NCBI RefSeq assembly: GCF_001662075.1
Contig: NZ_LYPL01000001.1
Span: forward strand, 1-64,000
Direction of reading: 5' to 3'
DNA from: Rhizobium bangladeshense
GTDB lineage: Bacteria > Pseudomonadota > Alphaproteobacteria > Rhizobiales > Rhizobiaceae
DNA: 64,000 bases
Shown one piece after another: positions 47,608 to 56,102 of the stretch. The notes beneath the pieces were generated by a model that searched no databases, was not told the DNA's origin, and was given only the letters and a program-made list of their open reading frames with translations. The position numbers were made by a program, and so were the translations under genes. Numbering within the stretch: position 1 is the stretch's first letter; every line of letters starts with the position of its first letter.

Positions 47608-48569
47608 GCAGCCAATCTTTCCAGCAAATCGGCGACGCGACCGACCCCGCCGAGGTCGATCTTGGTCATGGCGGTCTCGCTCATGCTCCTGATGGGAATC
47701 GGCTTTTCCAGGATACCGAGATCGAATGCCGAGTGATGTCCGGCGAAGAATGCTGCCCCCAATTGTTCAAGAGCCCGGCCGACCGGGATTTCAAAAGGTT
47801 CATTGGCGATCACCACGCAGGGCAGGCCGGCCGCACAGGCTTCGAAGGGCGTAACGCCGCCGCCGGTAATGGCCAGATCGTGCCGATACATCTCTGCCGC
47901 AAGCGACGGCACCTGGCTCAGCAGTTTGAACCGGTCCGGCGCGGCTGTCGAGACGGCCTCTTCAAGCTCCGCCATGTGCTGAAAGCTCGGGCCTGTGACG
48001 ATGGTGACCGGAAAAGCCTTGCTGCTCAGCCATTTGGCGACGCGGACCGTGACGCCATAGGTATCGGCGCCCCCGAGCGTGACGAGGATCGATGCAAGGC
48101 CTTGCCGAACTCTGCGATATCTCGCAATTTCAGGGTCGAGTATCATGTACTCCACCCCCAGCCTCACATCCTTGCCCCTCAGATCCTCCGTCTTTTCGAA
48201 AAGGAGAGCGCAGATGTTGACGTCGGCGAGTTCCGCGCCGTCGCCGCGATCATCAAAAGTGACGAGCTTGGCGCCCAAGCCCTTGATCGTTTCGCTGTGA
48301 GATCGCCGCGTATTCAGACGGTCATTGATCCAGATCGGTGACGGACCGGCGGGGTCTATGAGACCCTCCTCCCATCCCGTGACGGCGGCGAGATCGTAAA
48401 GCACGACGTCGAAGCCGCGCTCTCGGATGATTCTCAGTGAATTCGGATGATCGTTCGCCAGGAAACGGACCGAATGACCGCGCGAACGCAGTTCGGCGGC
48501 GAGCGTCAGCGACCGAAACAGATGCCCCATGCCGCGGGCATGCGAACTCTCTATGCAGAAAACGAACAT
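47604..48569 (-). CDS. PseG/SpsG-like nucleotide-sugar hydrolase
   Basis: A 321-residue GT-B-fold enzyme. The N-terminus carries the GMGHLFRSLTLAAEL motif of PseG, which removes UDP from the 2,4-diacetamido sugar in pseudaminic acid synthesis. The C-terminal nucleotide-binding domain has ILVTLGGADTYG and TGGGVTPFEACAAGLPCVVI. It would release the free sugar for a NeuB-like synthase, matching its place between the SpsF-like gene and WbqC. Whether the nucleotide is UDP, GDP or another cannot be set. Confidence 0.8.
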   Translation of the reverse strand: MFVFCIESSHARGMGHLFRSLTLAAELRSRGHSVRFLANDHPNSLRIIRERGFDVVLYDLAAVTGWEEGLIDPAGPSPIWINDRLNTRRSHSETIKGLGAKLVTFDDRGDGAELADVNICALLFEKTEDLRGKDVRLGVEYMILDPEIARYRRVRQGLASILVTLGGADTYGVTVRVAKWLSSKAFPVTIVTGPSFQHMAELEEAVSTAAPDRFKLLSQVPSLAAEMYRHDLAITGGGVTPFEACAAGLPCVVIANEPFEIPVGRALEQLGAAFFAGHHSAFDLGILEKPIPIRSMSETAMTKIDLGGVGRVADLLERLAA

Positions 48570-49228
48570 AGCCTGATCGCTTCCTCTGTCCCAAGCCAGG
48601 TCGCACCCGCCTGCGCGGCGAGCGCACAGGCACGTCGCCAGTCTTCCTCGGTATCCACCGTCAGGCGCAGGTTCGGAGAGGCTTTGGCAGCGGGAATATC
48701 GAGCTGGCCGATCTTGAAGAGCTCGGGCCGATCGGTGAAGTATTCGTTCACATGTTCGCGATGGTGCGGCAGCTTTCCTTCGCGATGACTGCGCGACAGG
48801 GCTTCAAAGGTAAATATCTCGGCGCCGACGCCAATCGGTAACTGGCCGAATGCGTGCGTGTAGTCAAATCCCTGCTTCTGGTGCAGATCGATCAGTCTCT
48901 CCAGCTCCTCGATATCGGTGAACGGATTATCGGCGGTCAATCGCACGATATCCGACATCCCAAGCAACCTTGCACATTCGAAATAGCGATCGAGAACATC
49001 GGCTTCGTCGCCGCGAAAGCAGTTTACGCCGTGCTCGAGGCACCAAGTTTCGATAACATCGTTCTCGCCGGCCGATGATGTCGCGACGACAATTTTGGCC
49101 GGCCGCTTCAACATCTGAAGCCTGCCAAGAACATGTCCGAGAAGGGGCCTTCCAGAAATGTCGCGAAGGACTTTTCCCGGCAGCCGCGTCGATCCCATCC
49201 GCGCCTGGATGATGATTCCAAGCGTCAC
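48551..49228 (-). CDS. SpsF/NeuA-like cytidylyltransferase
   Basis: A 225-residue nucleotidyltransferase. The motif GIIIQARMGSTRLPGKVL is the activation-loop signature of CMP-sugar synthetases in the SpsF/KdsB/NeuA group. It likely activates the nonulosonic acid with CTP. The GTG at 49228 overlaps the neuB-like stop (GTGA). It overlaps the pseG-like gene by 19 bases. Confidence 0.8.
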   Translation of the reverse strand: MTLGIIIQARMGSTRLPGKVLRDISGRPLLGHVLGRLQMLKRPAKIVVATSSAGENDVIETWCLEHGVNCFRGDEADVLDRYFECARLLGMSDIVRLTADNPFTDIEELERLIDLHQKQGFDYTHAFGQLPIGVGAEIFTFEALSRSHREGKLPHHREHVNEYFTDRPELFKIGQLDIPAAKASPNLRLTVDTEEDWRRACALAAQAGATWLGTEEAIRLCSFSA

Positions 49229-50241
49229 GCCAGATCGCCCCACTGCAGGACAGCGTCGCCGTCGAGATCCCTGATCACCCGTCGCCCGGCGAGAGTTTCG
49301 AGATGCTTTGGCTCGATCCCCGTTCCCGGCCGCTTAACCGAGATGTCGCCGGCGGAGATGACATCACCGGCTTTGAGCGGTCGATTGAGAACGACGCTCT
49401 TGCGGTTGTTCAGCCTGGTGGTCGCTTCGCTTGCAGCCGGCTCCTTGCGGCCACTGCCTTTCATGATCTCGAACGCGCGTATCGCATCCACAAGCCATTT
49501 CATCTCCGCTGGATCAGCCGAAAGCATATGATCGGGACCGTCGGCGGCCTTGTCGTAGGTGAAATGCCGCTCGATGACGCGGGCCCCCATTGCGACCGCA
49601 CAAAGGCTTGCGACAGGGTTCAATGTATGGTCGGAATAGCCAACGTCGAGATCCGGGAACGCCTCCATCATCGTTTGCATTGCGCCCAGGTTCACATTTT
49701 CCGGATGCGTGGGATAGCTTGTGATGGCATGCAGCAGAATGAGCTTGTCGTTGCCCGCTTCCTTGATTGCTGCGACGGATTCCCGAACTTCTTCGAGCGT
49801 CGACATGCCCGTTGACAGGATGATCGGCTTGCCCGTTCTTGCCAGATAGCGGAGAAAGGGGATGTTGACCGCATCGTCCGAACCCACCTTGTGGGCGCCA
49901 ACTCCGCACCTCTCAAGCAGATCGACATCGGTTTCGTGGGACGGCGACGAAAACCAGTCCAGCCCATGCTCCTCCGCATAGCGGAAAACCGCTTCATGAA
50001 GCTCGTGTCCGATTTCATATTTGCGGAAGAGTTCGAATTGCGAAGTAACGCCGGTGTTTTCCATATCGAACATGGCATTGCGGCTCGACAGCGTCTCCGC
50101 CCGATAGGTCTGTAGCTTGACGGCATCCACTCCCGCCGCCTTTGCCTCGTCGATCAGGCGCTTTGCCTGATCAAGCGTCGTGAAGTTGCCGCCGATCTCG
50201 GCTATGATATAGCAGCGATCAGGCCGGTAGTTGCGGAACAT
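49225..50241 (-). CDS. NeuB-family nonulosonic acid synthase
   Basis: A 338-residue enzyme of the sialic acid synthase family, condensing a six-carbon sugar with phosphoenolpyruvate to a nine-carbon acid. The barrel carries IIAEIGGNF, AVKLQTYRAE, ILSTGMSTLEEV, HAITSYPTHPENVNLGAM and ERHFTYDKAADGPDHMLS. The C-terminal SAF/antifreeze-like domain (residues about 275-338, PLKAGDVISAGDISVK) is present. It forms a tight unit with the spsF- and pseG-like genes. The exact substrate is not deducible. Confidence 0.88.
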   Translation of the reverse strand: MFRNYRPDRCYIIAEIGGNFTTLDQAKRLIDEAKAAGVDAVKLQTYRAETLSSRNAMFDMENTGVTSQFELFRKYEIGHELHEAVFRYAEEHGLDWFSSPSHETDVDLLERCGVGAHKVGSDDAVNIPFLRYLARTGKPIILSTGMSTLEEVRESVAAIKEAGNDKLILLHAITSYPTHPENVNLGAMQTMMEAFPDLDVGYSDHTLNPVASLCAVAMGARVIERHFTYDKAADGPDHMLSADPAEMKWLVDAIRAFEIMKGSGRKEPAASEATTRLNNRKSVVLNRPLKAGDVISAGDISVKRPGTGIEPKHLETLAGRRVIRDLDGDAVLQWGDLA

Positions 50242-50314
50242 TCGTCACTCCCTGTAATTCACGAGCGGCAAAATTAGCTGGCGCCCTGGTGGATGCCCCG
50301 GCCCAATCTGCCGC

Positions 50315-51385
50315 CTATCGCCCGATTTCCTGGTTCCGGTCGACGTAATTCCGGACAATGACCTGTCTGCCGCAAATCTGTGCGGTTTCGTCGTTGGTCT
50401 CTCTCGGCAGGTAGCACCTGCGGCAGACCTCGCTCTTCAGGAAGCCCTGCGGTTCCTTGTGCAGAGCACGGACGGCGTTCATTTTTTCCCCGTGCCAGAT
50501 CTGATGCACGGTTTCGGTGTTCGCGTCGCCGATAACCTCGCGATTCTCTTCGTCGTTCGAGCACTTCATGACCAAGCCGTCGGCACCGATCACCAAACGC
50601 TGGTATTGCTGCGGGCAAGTGAAGTTGTCGAGATAGGCGATGTCTGAATCATTGCCGAGGTAATCGATCAGCGGATTGAAGGCGACCAGATCCACGTGGG
50701 GCGCGAAGGTCTCGTAATAGAGATCAGGGTTTTCCCGGATTGCCGGCCAGATGCCCTGCACCTTGATAACAGGACGGTGCAGGCCGCGCTCGTCCTTGTA
50801 CTTCTTTATGTCCTTGATCTTGTCGAGCAGGGCTTCGAACTTGATCGGCTTGCGTATCTTCTCGTAGGTCTCACCGGTGCCGTCGATTGAGACGGTGATC
50901 CAGTCGATGCCGGCGTCGACGAGCTGAGCGAAATAGTCTCTGTTGAGCTTGAAGCCGTGCGTGAGGGTGGAGACTTCCTTAATGCCGTGGTCCTTGGCAT
51001 AGCGCACGCAGTCGGCGAAGCGCTTGTGCAGGGTGGCTTCGCCGCGCAGCGACAGACGGATGGCGGGAACCTTGCCGCCGATCTCGTCGATGATGCGGCA
51101 GTAGAGGTCCCAGTCCATCCGGGTGGTGTTGACGTTCTTCTTGAACTCGTCGCTGATCGTATAGCACATCGGGCAGCGCAGATTGCAGATCGACGCCAAC
51201 TCGAGATCGACCAGCAGCGGATAATCCGAAACCTGCTGATTCAGGGCATATTCCGACCACTTGCGACGGTAATCCGCGTATTCGGCTTCCCAACCCTCGC
51301 CACGGTATCTATCGAACGCGGCTTCGCGCTCGTCCGTGTCCATCGAGTAGTTGCCTTTGTTGATCGGAACGTAACGCTCGTTCAA
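50315..51385 (-). CDS. Radical SAM / SPASM protein
   Basis: A 356-residue iron-sulfur enzyme. The N-terminal CNLRCPMC motif (CxxxCxxC) binds the 4Fe-4S cluster and SAM; a downstream SPASM domain has several Cys (CPQQYQRL, MKCSNDEE, VCRRCYLP, ICGRQV). Such enzymes catalyse difficult radical steps, including sugar deoxygenation or epimerisation and peptide modification. Its location between the NeuB-like gene and an epimerase suggests a radical step in the sugar pathway, which is not part of the known Leg or Pse routes. Confidence 0.85.
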   Translation of the reverse strand: MNERYVPINKGNYSMDTDEREAAFDRYRGEGWEAEYADYRRKWSEYALNQQVSDYPLLVDLELASICNLRCPMCYTISDEFKKNVNTTRMDWDLYCRIIDEIGGKVPAIRLSLRGEATLHKRFADCVRYAKDHGIKEVSTLTHGFKLNRDYFAQLVDAGIDWITVSIDGTGETYEKIRKPIKFEALLDKIKDIKKYKDERGLHRPVIKVQGIWPAIRENPDLYYETFAPHVDLVAFNPLIDYLGNDSDIAYLDNFTCPQQYQRLVIGADGLVMKCSNDEENREVIGDANTETVHQIWHGEKMNAVRALHKEPQGFLKSEVCRRCYLPRETNDETAQICGRQVIVRNYVDRNQEIGR

Positions 51386-51386
51386 T

Positions 51387-52232
51387 TTACGACTCCTTCA
51401 TCAGTTCGCGGATTCCGGCCGGCAGATCCCATTCCGGCCGCCATCCAAGAACAGCGCGAGCCCTTGTAATATCGGCCCGCACGTCAGGTATTTCATTCCG
51501 CCGAACGGCGCAAGATGACACTACAGGTAGAGCAGTGCCGGCGGCCTCTTGCAAGATATCGATTATTTCCTGCACCGAATACGACCTGCCGGAGCCGATA
51601 TTGATGCAGTGGTAACCTTCCGGCACGTCCATGGCCTTGGCGAAGGCGCTCAGGACATCGTCAACGAAGACGTAGTCCCGCCGCGGACTGAGGTCCATGA
51701 CCTCTATGTCCTGCTTCGCCCGTATCCGGTTCAGAAGTGTCGGTATCAGGAACTCCGGGCGCTGCCCATCCCCATATATATTGAAAAGGCGCAATACCAC
51801 GACCGGTATTTGCTCATGTGTGGCAGCGAACTCACAGAGTTGTTCGGCAAGATGCTTGGAAAGCGCATAAGGGTTATTCGGCCTGACCGGATCGCTTTCC
51901 TGGATCGGCAGTCGCTCCGGCACTCCGTATACATAGGCGCTTGCGAATACGAGCTTGGCCTTGTGCCGCTTGCACCAGTTCAGAGCATGCTGCGTACCGA
52001 GAACATTGGCGGCCATGAAGCTCGGGCCTTGCGCCCAACTGTCGGGAACGAATGTCCTGCCTGCCAGATGAAACAGCGTGCCGGCAGCGGGAAGCTCCTG
52101 CCACATTCCCTCTTCGCTTATGTCACCATGTGTCCGGTCAAGCGCAAGCACATGGACGCCGGCCTGTTTAAGCCGCTCAACCAGACGCTTCCCGAGAAAG
52201 CCGCCAGCACCGGTGACGATGGCATCAACCAT
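51387..52232 (-). CDS. NAD-dependent sugar epimerase/dehydratase (SDR)
   Basis: A 281-residue short-chain-dehydrogenase-like enzyme. The glycine motif is TGAGGFLGKRLVERL, with LVFASAYVYGVP and YALSK containing the Tyr-Lys pair. It probably oxidises, reduces or epimerises a nucleotide-linked sugar. Starts eight bases inside the upstream nucleotidyltransferase end; one base separates its stop from the radical SAM start. Confidence 0.85.
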   Translation of the reverse strand: MVDAIVTGAGGFLGKRLVERLKQAGVHVLALDRTHGDISEEGMWQELPAAGTLFHLAGRTFVPDSWAQGPSFMAANVLGTQHALNWCKRHKAKLVFASAYVYGVPERLPIQESDPVRPNNPYALSKHLAEQLCEFAATHEQIPVVVLRLFNIYGDGQRPEFLIPTLLNRIRAKQDIEVMDLSPRRDYVFVDDVLSAFAKAMDVPEGYHCINIGSGRSYSVQEIIDILQEAAGTALPVVSSCAVRRNEIPDVRADITRARAVLGWRPEWDLPAGIRELMKES

Positions 52233-52938
52233 TCAAGAACCTGGACTGCATGGTTTCGAACTGCTCGATCGCCAAGGCATAATCGTCAGGGCGTCCGATA
52301 TCGAGCCAATAGCCCGCAAAATCGCGAACAGTGGCCGGCTTTCCGGCCGCCAGAAGATCGAGCATCAACTGGTCAAAGCCGTAGGCGCCCCGCTGCGGTA
52401 TGTGTTCGACGGCCCCCGACGACACCATATAGACGCCCATGCTGACCTTATACTCGGCCGTCGGCTTCTCTCGAAAGCCGGTCAGCAGCCCGCTCTCGCC
52501 GGTGTCGAGAACGCCGTAATCGATGCGATGCTGGCGTGTCTTGGACGAAATCGTGAATATATTCCCGTCGCGGACATGCGCGTCATGAAAATCGGCATAG
52601 TTCAGGTCCGTGAGAATATCCCCGTTCATGACAAGGAAATTCTCCGGCAGATCCTTGATCAGCCGCAGCGGTCCCATTGTCCCAAGCGGCTCGTCCTCGA
52701 GCGAATAATCGATGCGCACGCCCCATTTGTCGCCATCCTGGAAAAACGCCTTGATCAGCTCGGCCTGATGGTTGACGGCAAGCGTTATGTGCTGAAAGCC
52801 ACCTGCTATCAGCTGACGGATAATGACCTCGAGAATGGGATAATCGCCGATCGGCATCAGCGGCTTTGGAAGCACGACGGTGTAAGGCCGCAGCCGCGTT
52901 CCCATTCCGCCCGCCAGAATGACCGCACGTCTAGACAT
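52225..52938 (-). CDS. Sugar-phosphate nucleotidyltransferase
   Basis: A 237-residue GT-A-fold enzyme: ILAGGMGTRLRPYTVVLPKPLMPI is the family signature of GDP-mannose or glucose-1-phosphate nucleotidyltransferases. NGDILTDLNYADF gives the metal-binding Asp. It likely makes the nucleotide-sugar that feeds the LegB-like dehydratase, as PtmE/LegE does in legionaminic acid synthesis, although it lacks a CBS-domain extension. The ATG at 52938 sits eight bases inside the legB-like stop region. Confidence 0.8.
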   Translation of the reverse strand: MSRRAVILAGGMGTRLRPYTVVLPKPLMPIGDYPILEVIIRQLIAGGFQHITLAVNHQAELIKAFFQDGDKWGVRIDYSLEDEPLGTMGPLRLIKDLPENFLVMNGDILTDLNYADFHDAHVRDGNIFTISSKTRQHRIDYGVLDTGESGLLTGFREKPTAEYKVSMGVYMVSSGAVEHIPQRGAYGFDQLMLDLLAAGKPATVRDFAGYWLDIGRPDDYALAIEQFETMQSRFLNG

Positions 52939-53911
52939 TGAAGATATCCGCCTTGTATCTCGCCAGATTCTGCGGCTGGCGCAGCCATTCAACAGTGGCC
53001 TTCAGACCTTCTTCCAAGCTGTAGCGGGGCGAAAATCCCGTCAGAGACTTGATCAGGCTGTTGTCGCAGCACAAGCGTTCAACTTCACTATTTGCCGGAC
53101 GCAACCGCTGTTCGTCGCATTCGATCTCCACGCTGACGCCGATGATGTCGGCGATCAGCCGAACGGTATCGCCGATCGATATCTCGCCGCCGGAGCCGAT
53201 ATTGACCGTCTGCCCGACGGCTTCGTCGCAAGCAGCGAGGGCGAGAAAGCCGTCACACGTATCCTGAACGAAGTTGAAATCCCGCGTGGGTGAGAGCGCG
53301 CCAAGTTTCAGCGTCGTCCGTCCACTCAGAAGCTGTGAGATCACCGTGGGAATAACTGCTCTCGCCGATTGTCTCGGGCCGTACGTGTTGAAAGGCCGTG
53401 CGATCGTCACCGGCAGATCGAAGCTCGAATGATAGCTGTAAGCGATCGCATCGGCGCCGATTTTGGACGCCGAATAGGGCGACTGCGCCTGCAGCGGATG
53501 GCTTTCGCTGATCGGCACAAAACGCGCCGTGCCGTAGACTTCGCTCGTCGAGGTCTGGATCACTCTTCCGACGCCGGCATCGAGGGCGCCTTGGAGGACG
53601 TTCAGCGTCCCATGCACATTGGTATCGATATAGCTTGATGGAGCCTGGTAGGAATAGGGAATTGCGATCAAGGCGGCAAGGTGAAAGATCGTGTCGACGC
53701 CTTTGGCGACGGAGCGCATCTGGGCTGGATCGCGGACGTCTCCGAGGATCACCTCGAACTTGCCGCGGTATTCGGACTGATCGAGCCAGCCCCAGCTGGA
53801 AAAAGAATTGTACTGGCAGAGTGCGCGGACTTCCACGCCCGATCTTACCAGCGTCTCCACAAGATGAGAGCCGATGAACCCATCTGCTCCGGTGACAAGC
53901 GCCTTCTTCAT
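52931..53911 (-). CDS. LegB-like NAD-dependent 4,6-dehydratase
   Basis: A 326-residue SDR enzyme. The N-terminal TGADGFIGSHLVETLVRSG, the CQYNSFSSWGWLDQ segment and AALIAIPYSYQAPSSYIDTNV closely follow the LegB family (GDP- or UDP-GlcNAc 4,6-dehydratase of legionaminic acid synthesis), with the YSASK Tyr-Lys pair. No adjacent LegC aminotransferase is present. The four-base overlap with wzt joins it to the export genes. Confidence 0.78.
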   Translation of the reverse strand: MKKALVTGADGFIGSHLVETLVRSGVEVRALCQYNSFSSWGWLDQSEYRGKFEVILGDVRDPAQMRSVAKGVDTIFHLAALIAIPYSYQAPSSYIDTNVHGTLNVLQGALDAGVGRVIQTSTSEVYGTARFVPISESHPLQAQSPYSASKIGADAIAYSYHSSFDLPVTIARPFNTYGPRQSARAVIPTVISQLLSGRTTLKLGALSPTRDFNFVQDTCDGFLALAACDEAVGQTVNIGSGGEISIGDTVRLIADIIGVSVEIECDEQRLRPANSEVERLCCDNSLIKSLTGFSPRYSLEEGLKATVEWLRQPQNLARYKADIFNV

Positions 53912-55227
53912 TTCAAAACACCTTCAGAATCGCGCTGGAAGACCTTCTCAACCTCCCAAGGCAATTGTATCGCCGAAATCGACGGCTTCCGTTGTTGACC
54001 GAGCATCTGGATAATTCCGACATTATCTTCCACATCAAACCGAATACCCTCGGCGACGGAATATATCGAGAACCGGCTCGATATGCCGAGTCGCAGGTAG
54101 AAGGTGCCCGTGTTGAGGAGAAACCCGGGAAACCTGACGCGGGCTCTATAGTAGCCGGCCGGCCGGGTCTCCAAACGCCCAATGTCGAGCTCGGGATCGG
54201 AAAGGCTGACGAGGGGGGTATAGCCATCCTCCATCATGATCTGCATCCCGACCGAAAGGCCGGAAAGAGGCTCCCTTAACTCGTACTCGACCTCGACGGA
54301 GAATCCCTTCGACAGTTCCAGCGTTCCCGAAACCTCGTCCTTCTCGTTCAAGACTGCGACACGGCATATGACCGCCTTCCCATCGACGTCCTCGGGATTG
54401 ACCGCGTAAGTCGCCGTGCCGCCGAATTCAGGGCGATCGAGATAGGCTTTTATCACATCTGCAGTATCGCCCATTGCCGCGACCTTGCCATCGGCCATCA
54501 AGATCGACTTCGGGCAGATGCTGCTTATCGCGGTCATATTGTGGCTGACGAAGATGATCGTTCGGCCAGCCTTCGTCACTTCCTGCATGCGGCCCATACA
54601 TTTGTTCTGGAAGTTGACGTCGCCGACAGCCAGGACCTCGTCGACCAGGAGAATTTCCGGCTCAAGATGCGCCGCGACGGAGAAAGCCAGACGAACGTAC
54701 ATTCCAGAGGAATATCGCTTCACCGGCGTGTCGATAAATTCACCGATCTCGGCAAATTCGACGATCTCCTCGAATTTAGATCTGACCTCCGCACGACTCA
54801 TGCCAAGGATGGCGCCGTTGAGATAGACGTTCTCTCGACCGGTGAGCTCTGGATGAAATCCGGTGCCAACCTCAAGCAGGCTGGCGATTCTGCCCCGTAT
54901 ACCGATGAAACCCGAGTTGGGCATGGTGATACGTGACATTACCTTCAGCAGCGTGGATTTTCCGGCGCCGTTCCTGCCGATAATTCCGACGATCTCGCCG
55001 TGCCCGACCTCGAAGGAAACATCATCAAGCGCATAGAAGATGTCGCCCTTCAGCCGCGCCTGTCTGCCCCGGTCAGACGTAAAGTCTGATACCGAAACAT
55101 TCGGGTCGGGAAGATTGCGCCACTTCGCCCACCAACTCTGAAGATCACGATAAAGAGTGCCGTGATTGATCACGCCGAGACGATATAGCTTGCTGACATG
55201 CTCAGCTCGAATAACGACATCGTTCAT
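53908..55227 (-). CDS. wzt: O-antigen/capsule ABC transporter ATPase with C-terminal domain
   Basis: A 439-residue ATPase. The ABC core has Walker A GRNGAGKST, signature YSSGMYVRLAFSVAA, Walker B EILLVDEVLAVGD and the switch His (VSHNM). The C-terminal 170 residues form a Wzt_C-type beta-sandwich that recognises the non-reducing end or modification of the glycan, determining specificity. With the permease it exports the polysaccharide across the inner membrane. The ATG at 55227 overlaps the last base of the permease stop. Confidence 0.92.
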   Translation of the reverse strand: MNDVVIRAEHVSKLYRLGVINHGTLYRDLQSWWAKWRNLPDPNVSVSDFTSDRGRQARLKGDIFYALDDVSFEVGHGEIVGIIGRNGAGKSTLLKVMSRITMPNSGFIGIRGRIASLLEVGTGFHPELTGRENVYLNGAILGMSRAEVRSKFEEIVEFAEIGEFIDTPVKRYSSGMYVRLAFSVAAHLEPEILLVDEVLAVGDVNFQNKCMGRMQEVTKAGRTIIFVSHNMTAISSICPKSILMADGKVAAMGDTADVIKAYLDRPEFGGTATYAVNPEDVDGKAVICRVAVLNEKDEVSGTLELSKGFSVEVEYELREPLSGLSVGMQIMMEDGYTPLVSLSDPELDIGRLETRPAGYYRARVRFPGFLLNTGTFYLRLGISSRFSIYSVAEGIRFDVEDNVGIIQMLGQQRKPSISAIQLPWEVEKVFQRDSEGVLK

Positions 55228-56102
55228 CAGACAGTATCCATCGCGTTGGCTTCCGCACGCGAGAAAAGTGCCAGGCCGCAAAAGGTGATCGCAACGGTCA
55301 CTGCCAGATTGGCAAAATAGAGACCGACCGGCAAAGCAGAAACGTCAAATAGCGCCCAGCGAAAGGTCTGAACCGGCATCGTCATTGGATTAAGATAATA
55401 GAACCAATGATATCGTTCAGGGATTTGGCTGAATGGATATACGATCGGAGTCGCATACATCCAGAGCTGCGTCATAAATCCGACGGCGTAGACGAGATCG
55501 CGGAAACGAACCGTGAGGGCAGACACGACGAGCCCGGCGCCCACACCCAGCACCGCAATGTAGAGCAATATCAGTGGCGTCAAAAACAGAAACCGATAGC
55601 TCAATGCCAGGTCGGGATACGCGAACTTGATGCCGAAGGCGACTATCAGCAACAGCAGGAACTGGATCGCAAACGCAACAAGGCCGCTCATCGCGACGGA
55701 TAGCGGCACCACAAGCCTGGGGAAATAAACCTTTCCGAAAAGATTGGCATTCTTGGAGAATACTTCGGAATTATTGGTCAGGCACGCAGCAAAGTAACTC
55801 CAGATGATCGTGCCCGACATGTAGAACAAGAAAGGCGGAAGGCCATCCGTGGAAAGATTGGCTATCTTTCCGAACACGACATAATAGGTCATGGCCGTCA
55901 ATGACGGTTGAATGATGTACCAGGCCGGCCCCAAAACGGTTTGCTTGTAGAATGTCGTGAAATCCCGCTTGAAGAACATCCAGATGAGATCGCGATAGCG
56001 CCAGACAAGCCTAAGATCCGGCGCGCTGCCCTTCGATGGCTTGATAATGATATCCCAATCTTCCTCGTGTGCGGAGGCCGATCGCTTCAGGTGCTCTGTC
56101 AT
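55227..56102 (-). CDS. wzm: O-antigen/capsule ABC transporter permease
   Basis: A 291-residue inner-membrane protein with about six helices. It starts with a long cytoplasmic N-terminus, then LIWMFFKRDFTTFYKQTVLGPAWYIIQP and FLFYMSGTIIWSYFAAC, the pattern of Wzm-type ABC2 permeases. With wzt it defines an ABC-dependent export pathway, so chain growth takes place in the cytoplasm. No O-antigen polymerase (Wzy) or flippase (Wzx) is seen in the window. Confidence 0.92.
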   Translation of the reverse strand: MTEHLKRSASAHEEDWDIIIKPSKGSAPDLRLVWRYRDLIWMFFKRDFTTFYKQTVLGPAWYIIQPSLTAMTYYVVFGKIANLSTDGLPPFLFYMSGTIIWSYFAACLTNNSEVFSKNANLFGKVYFPRLVVPLSVAMSGLVAFAIQFLLLLIVAFGIKFAYPDLALSYRFLFLTPLILLYIAVLGVGAGLVVSALTVRFRDLVYAVGFMTQLWMYATPIVYPFSQIPERYHWFYYLNPMTMPVQTFRWALFDVSALPVGLYFANLAVTVAITFCGLALFSRAEANAMDTV

